DNA from: Kitagawia praeruptora
Lineage: Eukaryota > Streptophyta > Magnoliopsida > Apiales > Apiaceae
DNA: 64,000 nucleotides
Assembly: GCA_037693485.1 (NCBI GenBank)
Contig: CM075351.1
Span: 97,978,001 to 98,042,000, forward strand
Direction of reading: 5' to 3'
In this document: positions 11,018 through 22,265 of the stretch, one piece after another
Layout: each line of letters starts with the position of its first letter
How positions within the stretch are numbered: the stretch's first letter is position 1
Notes under the pieces: model-generated
Databases searched by the model: none
Seen by the model: the letters and a program-made list of their open reading frames with translations, nothing else
What the model was told of the DNA's origin: nothing
Program-made: the position numbers and the translations under genes

Positions 11018-13331
11018 ATCGTTTGTTGCGCTTTGCAAAAGAATACAAAATCAACAAAATAACACGATCGTCTATATTAGGACGGATCATGGTCGAGAAT
11101 TTGATAATTCGGATTTTGTTAACTTTTATGAAGAATGTGGTATCACTCATAATTTTTCGGCTCCTTATACACCTCAATCTAACGGGGTTGTTGAAAGGAA
11201 GAATCGAACCTTGCAAGAAATGGCAAATACGATGTTGAATGAATATCGTAGACCAAAGTATTTTTGGGCCGAAGCTATGTCTACGACATGCTATGTTCTT
11301 AATCGAGTGCTACTACGATCTATCAAAATGAAGACTCCATATGAGCTTTATTTTGCTAAAACTCCTAAGATAAGCTATTTCAAGGTATTTGGAAGTAAGT
11401 GCTACATTTTGAATTCAAGAGATTATTTAACGAAGTTTGACCCGAAATCTTGTGAGGGTATATTTCTTGGATATTCAAACACTAGCAAAGCTTATCGGGT
11501 GTTTAATCTTGAAACTTTAGTTGTGGAAGAATCATTGAATGTTGTGTTTGATGAATCGAAACCGCACTCTAAGTTTAAAGATTTAGTGGATGAGGATGAT
11601 GATTCGAATGATCCTAAAAATGGTTCTACATCCGGAGTTGAAGGTGTAATTCGACAAATGGGAACCATGGATCTAGGAACTAAAATTCTTACTAATCCTC
11701 TCGAAATAAATGAAGTTGAGACTCGATTGCCTCCGGAGATTCCATTGATTAAGAATCACCCTATAGATAATGTCTTAGGTGAACTTAGTAAAGGCGATCA
11801 AACTCGAGCTCAAGTTCAGAACATTGTGAGTAATATAGCATTTTTATCACAAATCGAGCCCAAGTCGGCCAAAGAAGCTTTATTAGACGAGGATTGGATT
11901 GATGCCATGCAAGATGAGCTAAATCAATTTACTCGAAATAAAGTTTGGGAACTCGTGCCTCCACCACCCGATACTTCCATAATTGGAACTAAGTGGGTGT
12001 CTCGCAATAAACTTGACGAAGGTGGAGAGGTGGTAAGAAATAAAGCAAGATTAGTTGCTCAAGGCTATACTCAAATGGAAGGTATAGATTTTGATGAAAC
12101 CTATGCTCCCGTAGCTCGAATCGAGTCAATTCGTATGTTTTTGGCTTATGCTTGCTATCGAGGTTTCAAAGTCTATCAAATGAATGTTAAATCGGCTTTC
12201 CTAAATGGTGTCTTAGAAGAAGAAGTTTATGTAAGACAACCACCGGGATTCGAGGATCATGAACATCCTAATTATGTATACAAGTTATACAAAGCCTTAT
12301 ACGGATTAAAACAAGCTCCAAGAGCTTGGCATGAGCGATTAAGTAAATTCCTAACCGATAATGGTTTTAAAATGGGAATTACGGATACTACGCTATTTAC
12401 CAAGTATGAAGGCGATGATATCTTGCTCGTTCAAATTTACATAGATGATATTATTTTTGGTGCAACCAAAGAATCACTATGTAACGAATTCTCGGATAAA
12501 ATGAGTAAAGAATTTGAAATGAGCATGATGGGAGAATTAAATTTCTTCCTAGGTTTTCAAATTAAGCAATCTCGAGATGGCATTCATATTTCACAATCGA
12601 AATATTGCAAAGAAATGCTTAAGAAATTCGAGATGGAAAACGCAAAACCGATAAGTACTCCTATGTCAATCTCCGATAAGTTATCTATAGATAAAACTGG
12701 TGTTTCTGTAGATATTAAGAAATATCGAGGGATGATAGGAAGTTTACTTTATATCACGGCTAGTAGACCGGATATACAATTTAGTGTTGGAAAATGTGCT
12801 CGTTTTCAAGCGGATCCGAAAGAATCTCACTTATCTGCGGTTAAGCAGATATTTAGATATCTTAAAGGTACTACGGATTTAGGTCTTTGGTATCCTAAAG
12901 GACATCCATTCGATTTAGTATGTTTTTCTGATTCGAATTATGCCGGGCATTTAATCGATAGAAAAAGCACTAGTGGCACATGTCAGTTTCTTGGTGGATG
13001 TTTAGTTTCTTGGTTTTCAAAGAAACAAAATTCAGTGTCTATATCCACTACTGAAGCTGAATATATAGCGGCTGCGAAATGTTGTGTTCAAATCTTGTGG
13101 ATGAAGCAAACATTAGACGACTATGTTATTAAAAATCCGGTATTGCATTCGAGATCGAAGCATATAGATATTAGATATCATTTTCTTCGTGATCCTGTTA
13201 ATAAAGGTGATATTAAATTGGTTCATATTGATACCGAGAATAATATCGCGGATATTTTCACGAAACCACTAAGCTCCGAAAGATTCTCTAAATTGCGATT
13301 TGATTTAGGAATGATGGAGTGCCCGAATTAA
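10999..13331 (+). pseudogene. SIRE-1 pol, integrase core to RNase H, inactivated
   Basis: Continuation of pol after the one-base frameshift; codons upstream of about 11000 in this frame are not genuine. Integrase keeps RTDHGREF and NGVVERKN (second Asp and Glu). RT runs from about 11880 with 'KARLVAQGYTQMEGIDFDETYAPVAR', described here in part only, and YIDDIIFG holds the two catalytic Asp of motif C. In motif A the usual QMDVKSAFLNG reads QMNVKSAFLNG, so the first catalytic Asp is Asn (codon 12183-12185). RNase H has SDSNYAG and TEAEYIA, but about 20 residues before KNPVLHSRSKH are missing, including the usual CDNTSA Asp. It ends with DLGMMECPN at 13331, the normal SIRE pol end. Confidence 0.85.
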
Positions 13332-14417
13332 TTTGTCAAATTTTATTTGAAATATTTATTACTTTATTTTAATTATCTTGCAACTTAGAGCATTGTTTAA
13401 GCGGATTTTCAAGCGGGACTTGAACGTTCAGATTTCTTCGACAATGTTGTGAGCTGCAAATAATTAACGCCAAAAGTAGTATATGGTTGGTTTAATTTTT
13501 TACAAATTAATTTGAATAAGTTCCAAATTGTTTTGATTATCTTAAAATATAATTATTTTCGAAAAATTGGAACTTTGTGCATTTTATTATTCTATAATAA
13601 AATAGCAACCTTTCTGGTGGCACAGATATTTTTAGGGAATTTTTCAGATTTATTTAGCTTTTTATATGAATTTTCGAAAACGGTTTTTAAATAAAAGAAA
13701 ATCATGTGAAATCAGAATAAGTTGAATAAATGGAGCTGCAGGTATTACGCATATGTGGTATGCGCATTAGTAGTCAAAGGTCAGAGCATCGAAAAGGCGC
13801 GAGCAGATCTTGGCCGTAGATTCAAACGTCTCAGGTAATCTCAGCCATTGAATGTTTTTACAAATAATTTCAGTAAAAAGAAATTATACATCAATCTGTC
13901 TCTCTCTTTCTCTCAGGGTTCATACCCTTTCGAAACCCTAGGTCTAGGAATCAAAATTCCGGCCTTGTCTCTGATCATCTCAAAAATCCAATCACATATT
14001 CGTGATACTCATGATCAAATACATACTATCCTTTATCGAGTTCTTCAGTTTGTACCATAAACTATTTTTCCCCAAATTCAAAATTCGATGAGGATATTAA
14101 CAAAGAGCCTTCGACAAATCGTGTACTCGATTTGTATGTAAATATGATTTATTTAATCGGGTTAGTCGAGCATGGCACTTCGAGATTTTTTTTAAATGTT
14201 GATTTTTTTATGTTTTAAAGTGCCATGACTAGTCTGATCCGGTGAAATTGATCAAATAATTGTCATATGTATTTGATTGTATTTACTTATCATTTTACTA
14301 CGATTTTTACTATGTGGACAGGGATGGTTGATTTTTGTTGGTAATCACTGCACACATAAGTAAAAATCATAGTATTTTGATGATATTGTCTCGACTTTGT
14401 GTGTTAATGGTTAGTTA
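13332..14417. other. Spacer after SIRE-1 pol
   Basis: Mostly AT-rich sequence between pol and the hairpin array. A 70-codon open stretch at 13848-14060 includes a pyrimidine-rich run ('ctgtctctctctttctctca') and no motif I recognise. SIRE-type elements normally carry a long untranslated stretch here. Confidence 0.5.
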
Positions 14418-14800
14418 TCTCAATGTCCTTGTAAAAGGATTCTCTTGGCTCGTCAGAAAGCCTTCACTTAGTTGTGATTGAGTGGTAGAGTTTCTGATGT
14501 ACCAAGAGACATCATTGAACAATGATTTTGCTGATGCCCCTAGCCTCTCTCAATGTTTTTGTAATGAGATCTTACTAGTCAGACAGAAATTTTTGATTTG
14601 ATTAGTTTTGGTGTAAGATTTTTGCCTAACTAGTAGGGATCCCAATGCAATGATCTTGTCTATGCCCTAACCTATCCAATGCTTATGTATTGGGATCCTA
14701 TTGGTATGGCAGAAACTTTTGGTTGAGTAATGTTGATTTAAGGCTTCTGTCTTACCAAAAAGCAACTCATTGCATTATTATTGAATGATTGTTGTGAAAA
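14418..14800 (+). repeat. Three tandem units, each an imperfect hairpin
   Basis: Units of about 130, 127 and 125 bp start near 14419, 14549 and 14676, each opening with a variant of 'ctcaatg...ttgta'. Every unit folds on itself. Unit 1 pairs 'ctcttggctcgtcagaaa' (about 14442) with 'tttctgatgtaccaagag' (about 14490). Unit 2 pairs 'tactagtcagacagaaat' with 'atttttgcctaactagta'. Unit 3 pairs 'attggtatggcagaaac' with 'gcttctgtcttaccaaa'. The units differ by many substitutions, yet the pairing is kept in all three. Confidence 0.75.
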
Positions 14801-16561
14801 TCTTGCCATTGGTTTTTATTGGTTGGTATCTAACAGATCAGCTTGATATTGCTTATGATTATACTAATACTAATGTTTGTGTGTTTGAGTATTTGTTAAT
14901 GATTAAATGGAGAGTCACTGCATGTCTTGGTGATTTTTGAGATTGACTGTCCTTGTAAGTCATGTTTTGAGTTTATTGGAATTACTCATGTGTATTGCCA
15001 CCATGAGCCAGGTGCAAACATTCTAACTTTATTTACTGTCTTGATGAGATGAATATGGTTTAGATTTAATATATGTGATAGTAATTTGTTGAATGTATGC
15101 TTTGCCCTGTCTCTAACTTATGTAATTTGACATAATTATCTTATTGCTCTTTCTTTTAAGTATGAGTCAATTCTTACAGTGATTTTACATGTGCTCTAAA
15201 CTTGCTTGGACCTAATGCATGCCTAGTAATTCTAAGTCATTGTATGCCCTATTTTTATATCTTTATGCTAAGTGCCTAAATGACAAGACTTAAGTGTATA
15301 TTTGGAGTTAGTATGACTTTGCAAAACGTTTCAGACTTGTTAAGTCATTATATGCTTAGTATGCTACATTGAAATGCAACTCCATGCTTGTACACATGAG
15401 CTCCTGATTTATGTGTATATCTCTCTAAAGTTGCAAAAGTTATAAATGTTCAAAATGCTATGCTTGTTACTTACTTCTGTGCTTAGTTTTATAATCAGTG
15501 TCTCATGCCCTTACCTGGTCACTTTAAATCCCTTGAGCTTTAAAATTCGAAATTTATTTGATTGTCTGATCACTTAGATTTTGTAAGGATTTAAAATGAA
15601 TTCTTTTGAGACTGATTTGATAATGTAGGATTTGATTGGTTTTAATAATGCACTATCTTCTAAAATTCAGTCCTAATTATCCTATGCTAGACCTAGGTGA
15701 TTTAAATAACCTAAGTTTCTAGAAGTAACCTTGCTGGCTCCCATTGTTTTATTTTTGTTTGCATTGCTTTGGTTTGAATCTTATCCTGTTTTGATCAAAT
15801 GTCTGTGTTTGTTTGTTGCACTTAACTGATTTGGTTAGAATTGTATGTAACTAGTTGCTACTTTGTGAGTGTCTCGGTTGTTTAACTAGTTCCAAAACCA
15901 GTTAGGATTTTGAATTGCTTGATGTGATGAGTGTCATTTCTAAATCTCTAGTACTGTGCTCCTACGATTAATTGTTTAATTCTCAGCTTTATGAGTATAT
16001 GTGCTGTGTGAGTTAGTGTATGGTGCTTTATATCTGTGTTGATATATGTATAACTGCATGCTTGCTTAATTTGAATTGTTTATTTACAAGTACAGCAGCT
16101 TGGATGTGATTTATGTGTGTAAACAAATATTGCTTTTCAGTAAAGTATCCTATGATTGCTAACTACCTTAAATGCATTAAATGCTCTTTGCTATTGGTGC
16201 TTGTTTTAGGACTTGTACATATCTTTTAGCCGAATTTGTTAGCATGCTAGGACTGATAAGAGGCCTTACTTCTCTGCATATTGTCATATCTTTATGTACT
16301 TGCCTGTCCTATTGCTACTGTGCATGTCCTGTGTTATCTGCTCTTGTACTGTTACTACAAATATCTCCATGCTTGTGTCTTGTAAATTTTGTGTATTTAA
16401 GACATGTGTTAGCTGCATTCATTTCATGTCTTTGCATTGATTTCTCTTGTCTTCTTACACATAATTTCGAGTATTTAGTAGTAGTAATTGCTTGAGCACC
16501 ATGAATCCTGTCAACACTACTCTCTCTTTGTTTCATAACACACAAAACACCACTACAAAAT
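14801..16561. other. T-rich spacer before the downstream ORF
   Basis: T-rich, intron-like sequence with no convincing coding frame or repeat. The 104-codon open stretch at 16181-16495 is Cys/Leu-rich and has no family signature; I treat it as chance. Confidence 0.45.
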
Positions 16562-18270
16562 AAACCAAACCCTCCTCTGGTAACAAGATCAAACTTAAGA
16601 GGAGAAGAGCCAAGCTCAACTCAGGCTTGTTTGTTTCAAACAATGCTCATGCCAAGTCTGCTAAAAGCAAACTTGTTCCTGGCCAAATAGTAGAGTTGCT
16701 ACCTGACTCTGACTTGTTTAAGATGCTCACTCGAGCTAATCTTGAGCCCTTCCTTTCCTACCCTTCTAAAAGAGTCTTGCCTAACATGGTTTCTGAGTTT
16801 TATGCAAATTTAACTCTAAACCCTGGCATCAATGGGACTGTCTTTCTCACTTCAGTGGTGAGTGGAATCCCTTGTCTCATTGATCAAGAGACTTTGATAA
16901 GTGCTCTTAAGCTTCATACCTCTCTCACTACTCCTGCTCATGTTGACATCTCTAAGTCTTTCTTGTTTGACATGAATGAATATAGAAATTTCATTTCTAC
17001 CTTCTGCAATGTTGAGGTTCCTCATAATGTGTTCTCTAATGATAGAGGTTTCACTACACCATAAAAGGCCTACGGCAACACCAAAAACATGTTGCCGTAG
17101 GCCCGAAATATGTTGCCTTAGGCCCAAAAAACCCCAAAGGCAACATTTTGCTGGTGTTGCTATTTTGGCCGTTGCCTTTGGGGTCAAAGGCAACATTTTA
17201 CTTCTCTATGGCAACATCAGTTTTCTGTTGACGTAGACTAGCTATGGCAACAATATTATCAGTTTTTAGCAACATCATATTATGTTGCCTTTGGCTTAAA
17301 CATTTAGAAAAAAAAGTGAGCCCCACCAGTGGGTCCACTATTTGGGGCCCACTTTTGGGGACCACTATAAGGTTCACTGTGGGGCCCACTTTTATGGCAA
17401 CACAAATTTTACCTACAACAACATTTTCTAGCAACATTTATTAACCTTAATTTTCCTTTTTGCCAACACTTTAATGCATTAATGGCAACACTTTAATGTT
17501 TATAACAAAATTACACAATTCGAATAGATTCATTCCCAAATCAACCAAATCAACATAACCTATTTTTTCATTACCACCAAACATACCATAGTACAACATA
17601 ATAATCCTTACAAGAATGACATTAATTAAAACTCCCAAGCATCGTAATCTATTCAACCATCTACATTACAATAATCCAAACTCATTTTTTGTCATTAACT
17701 CCTCTGCAACTGGGTTTAAGAATGGTATAAGACCTTTTTAGCATTTTTCGGGCTGTTATCGGCATGAGTTCTTCCTCTAGTGCCACAAGACTGGCTCTCT
17801 TTTCTAGTTTCTACCTGAGGCAACCTTAAAATGAAAATGTTGCCTTAGCAAAAAAACATCATGGCAAAGGCAACATATTTGATGGCAACACAGGCTAAAA
17901 ATGTTGTCGTAGGCCTTTTATGGTGTAGTGTTCTCACTTCATTCCACTCTATCAGAATTTGGCTACATTTGTTAAAGAGAATTTCTTTCCCTCTCTTGAA
18001 AAGTCTGTCTCCTTTCTTGATATGAAGATCATGTATAAAATAGCCATAAACAGAATTTCTTTCAATGTTCCTCACATGCTCATGACTAAGATGCATGCTA
18101 CTTCTAAGGCTGGATATAATCCATATGGCCTTCTTCTTACCAAAGTCTTTGAACACATGAAGTACAACATTTGCATCCCTCCTTTCTTTCATGTCACAAA
18201 CACAATCTCTGAGCTCTGCACTAAGCCTGTCTTGCCTCTTAACATTCATAGAGACCCCCTAGGCAAGTAG
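16562..18270 (+). pseudogene. SIRE-1 downstream ORF, split by a CACTA insertion
   Basis: Two open pieces, 16562-17051 and 17934-18270, belong to one frame. If the transposon and one 3-bp target copy are disregarded, the frame runs through. The first piece has a basic start (KIKLKRRRAKL) and then 'PSKRVLPNMVSEFYANLTLN', which resembles the so-called putative plant transposon protein domain (Transposase_32-like) found in ORFs of plant LTR elements. The second piece includes 'PYGLLLTKVFEHMKYNICIP' and ends DPLGK. Membership in SIRE-1 is inferred from position and orientation. The ORF ends where the minus-strand B3 locus begins, so the C-terminal part is probably lost. Confidence 0.55.
17052..17930. 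mobile_element. Non-autonomous CACTA (EnSpm/CMC) element, 879 bp
   Basis: Ends CACTACACCATAAAAGGCCT and its inverse, forming 29-bp terminal inverted repeats with one mismatch, and starting CACTA as the superfamily requires. Subterminal copies of 'atgttgcc'/'ggcaacat' occur many times in both orientations, as expected for transposase-binding repeats. The flanking triplets are ttt and ttc, a near match to the usual 3-bp target duplication. No transposase frame is present. It sits inside the SIRE-1 downstream ORF. Confidence 0.9.
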
Positions 18271-19882
18271 ATCTCTCACTCTCTCATGCATTTCAACATC
18301 CACTATTGCATCTGCATTGATATTATGCAAAGCAGCTGCATTCATCTCAACAGCCTCAGTTGCAGTAACAGTTTCAGTAACAATTGGTGAAGAATCCTTC
18401 ACAGCTTCTTTTACTACAAATATGAAACATACTTAGATCAAATCAATATTAATAAACTAACAACATTGTACTTTTAAAGGGAATATACATGGTGAAGAAC
18501 TTGATTGTTTAGCTTACCAAAATCAGCTTGAGTCTCCTCTATAATTTTCTCAACTCTTGATTTATCAAAAATGACAATATTGAATTGCCCGTTACCCCAA
18601 TGAGTAAACATCAATATATCATCTACTTTGATATTTGCGTATGTAACAATCTCCATTAGACCATACAACTTGCTGTCATATTGTGAGTATTGACCATGGA
18701 CCAATTTCCCATTAGGAAGAGCATATTGAACAACTGGTGGTATTCTTTTCCGAAAAAGACCAAGGAATGAACCAAGAATTTCCTGAATAATATGAAAAAT
18801 TGTACAGATTATGATGTAAAATTTTAAAGGAATATGATCATTTTATTACATTTATGAGATGGTAGATTCAATATTGTAATAACAATCCAGCCAGCATGGT
18901 AATGTAATATCCTCATAGTACTTACAAGTTCTCCAGAATCAATTGTTAAGTTATCAAGTACTGATAGAAATTTCCATCCGACTCCATCAGTTGTATCTGT
19001 TATTCAAATTCAAATTAATGAAATCATGATTACTCTGAGTAAAAAAAAGTCAAAAATCATGTTAGTCTATAATGGAACAAATATATAATTTTAATACCTT
19101 GATGGCATACGGTATCAAAAGAAGTATTTTCCGGTAAGATGTACTTAATTTCTGTTCCATCATCATTTAATATATAAACCGAAAGAATCCCAGCACATTT
19201 ATATGAAACCACAAGAATATATAGAACCAGAAGTTTCTTGGCATTCCTTAAATAGGGATGCAAGATGAGTTAGAGTTTGGCTTTGTTGGTCAAATTGAAC
19301 ACTGATTTTACGACCACTTGGAAGCCAAATCTTAGCAATAAAAGGAATGTCATTCCCTATATCGGAAACAATTTGGTAGGTATAATCTGCATGGAAAATG
19401 AATATTTTAATATTTAGCCTATTATTGAGGATATAGGACTTAAATTGATATTAAGTTAAGTAATTGTTTCTTTACCAGTGCTTCATTTCGGTTGGATATG
19501 GAATCAAGTTTAACGACAAAACGTGTGAACTTTTAGTTTTCAACATCCATCTGTATAAAACAAAAAAAATATATAATTAGTACAATTAAAAAAATTCATA
19601 TGTTTATTGTCCATTGATATCATATTATGGACAAATAATTATATTAGCATAATATGTGTATTATAATGGTTAATACATCCTCCTCTTTGCCACAATCGAC
19701 ATTGTACTTATCATGCTCTTCTTCTGTCGTTAAAAAAACACATTGTTAATATAGATGAACTTATCAATATAGGTATAAAGATGAAAAACAAAGTGATAGT
19801 TTAAATGTCATACCTATTCCAGTACACCAATCAAATTTCCAAAAACTTTTAGATGACGGATATCTAGCATTGTTCAAGGTTC

Positions 19883-22265
19883 TATTGTAATAATCTATCT
19901 CCAATCCATCCTGTTGGTAGACTCTTGCTGTAACAGCCCGACTTTTCGGACTATTAATTCTAAAACAAATCTAAAAGGAAAATACAATTTCTTAATCCAA
20001 AAGTCAATTACAAAAAAAAATCTATTACAAAAGCGCAGCTAATGATGACGATCTACTCCGAACCTAAGATCCTTGAATCCAAAGCTATCCACTCGATCTT
20101 ATACAGAACCTGAAAATTCATAAATAATGAGCTACACAGCCCAGCAAGAAAACTAATCGAACTAACCAGTGGATCAAGTAAGTTTCACAAAAATATTTTA
20201 TAAATTTTCATAAATCAAAGTTCACAATTTCATAGTTCGTAAATCATATTTCCAGAATCAAAACTCAAAACCGTATAATAAATTCCACAGTTCGCTAAGG
20301 TCACAAATACCTGGTGACACAGTATCATAGGTTCATAAGTGTCAATAATGCGCCCCTTACTAAGGTATCATAAAGTGTGCGCTCCCGAAGGCATCATAAA
20401 AGCACGCCCTAGTAAGGTATCATAGGCTAGTTCCTGAACTATACGCAATTACTAACGGGTTCATAAGTCATAGCTAGCTGGGAATTCTTATATCTAAAAA
20501 TCATACTTGATCCAAATTTTCGTAACAAAAATATTATAAATATAAAACATATAAAAACATTTCGAACATAAAAACATTTTAAAAATAACGGAGAGCACGA
20601 AAAGTTAACTTACCTGAATCGCGATAATCACTTAATTAAAAAGCACCAATGAATCCTACGCTATAAATAACAATAATAAAATAGAAATGTTAGTTCTAGA
20701 CTACTTTAACACATGCATGCACACATATGGTGAACACCGAAATACACCTCATTTATTTGCATATAAGTACACTAAATAAAGAAAATGTAGATATAATTAA
20801 AATCTTAAATACACTAAAATGAAATAATGATTCCCATGTACGGGTTACCTACTATTAAAATAATAATGGATGCACATAATATTAATAAACAGTATAAGAA
20901 CCACTCAGTACCATTTGAATTACTAATATAATAATATAATAATCATCAGCATACATAAATCACTAAATCTTAGCTTTAACCAAAAAACACAGTATCATGA
21001 CTTATATGAATGGAATACACGAAGGCAATACACTCGTGAATTAACAACTTCAATACCTTGTATAAATAAATGCTCATAAATGAATAAAATCATATTTCAT
21101 AAAATAAAGACACTTGATTTTCTCCACACAAAATCATTAATATACTAACGTCACAAATTTCCTTATCAATATTATAAATTAAGAAAAGAGATGAATGAAA
21201 GCCAAAAATCATTTATAATTTTGAAAATACTATGAATGACTCACACATGCAATATAAAAGCATATAGGTAATTAATTAACATTATCGAGGACAATCACAT
21301 GATATACTGCTTTAATGACATCTAAATAAATGAAAATATGATTTAATGCTTATAAATGTTTAAGAAAAAATGGAATTAAAGTAGATGCATCCATGTACCC
21401 ACCATAACAAATTTAAGCAAAAAGAATGAACAAATACAAGAGTGAATTATATAATAACCATGCATGTATATGCTCAAAACTTCTTAAATGATAGTAAAAG
21501 ACAACGACATAGACGAGCATATATGTAACTCATTACTTTAGCAAACTACGTACAAACCATACATACACGTTAAGGTGTTAAGAGATGTGTGAAGAGAGTT
21601 GCTGTACAAATAAAAGAACCCAAAATCCTTTATTTATTTACAACGTTGGTGTAACCCATTCCTAAATTAATGGGCAGTTATCATTCTTTATCTAAAACTC
21701 TAGCCCTCGTACTCTTTCTAAACTCTTTTTAAACTGACGCACCTTATCGATTCAACTATTAAAAACATTACTGTTGTCAATTACTAACAGATACATTTTA
21801 CTAAAGATACATATTTGAATATAATAACTATTTTATTTTCTAAACTATTCATATTGGCAATCACTTTAAAAAAACTTAAATAATTAAAATCACTTCACAT
21901 ATATTTTTAATATAAAAATGCAGGTTATCACACTTGCATACATGTAAATGTTGTCTTCTTCCATTGTAAATATTATCATCTCATTCTCCCTCAAATGAAA
22001 GTAATTAAACATTTCTCTAAGATTCATTAGGAACCCATCACTTGGATCGTAATTTACGAAAAAACTATACCCATTGACTATTGTAATAATCTATCTCCAA
22101 TCCATCCTGTTGGTAGACTCTTGCATACATGTAAATGTTGTCTTCATCCATTGTAAATATTATCATCTCATTCTCCCTCAAATGAAAGTAATTAAACATT
22201 TCTCCAAGATTCATTAGGAACCCATCACTTGGATCGTAGTTTACGAAAAAACTATACCCATTAAC
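19883..22265 (-). repeat. 187-bp tandem duplication inside a B3 exon
   Basis: One copy is 22079-22265. The other is 19883-19928 plus 21938-22078, split by the solo LTR. Both are exactly 187 bp when the target copy is counted once, and differ at four positions. As 187 is not a multiple of three, the duplication shifts the B3 frame: after 'LEIDYYN' translation runs into a stop. The LTR landed in only one copy, so the duplication came first. Confidence 0.9.
19929..21932. mobile_element. Solo LTR, 2004 bp, with CTTGC target duplication
   Basis: Starts TGTAACAGCCCGAC and ends GCAGGTTATCACA, TG...CA, and is flanked on both sides by CTTGC (19924-19928 and 21933-21937). No internal region, primer site or coding frame lies inside, so it is a single LTR left after recombination between two. 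The TGTAACAGCCC start is typical of Ty3/gypsy LTRs; lineage is not certain. It interrupts a B3-encoding exon, and the codons on either side (YMYA and RVYQQDG) join once it is disregarded. Confidence 0.85.

Larger units (their letters stand above)
9537..18270 (+). mobile_element. SIRE-1: old, truncated SIRE/Maximus-type copia element
   Basis: A plus-strand Ty1/copia element. It begins with the last 100 bases of an LTR, lacks the primer site and most of gag, keeps nearly all of pol, then has about 3.2 kb of spacer and a downstream ORF. The LTR end ('ttcaaccccccttctac' and later 'ggacctaaca') matches the LTR end of the intact SIRE-2 copy on the other strand, which supports the family call. No 3' LTR is seen: the recognisable element stops at about 18270, where the B3 locus begins. 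Several independent inactivating changes show that it is dead. Confidence 0.7.

Noticed and set aside
16181..16495. Cys/Leu-rich open frame as a small secreted protein
   Set aside because: No clear signal cleavage site, no conserved cysteine spacing, and it lies in T-rich spacer where such frames arise by chance.
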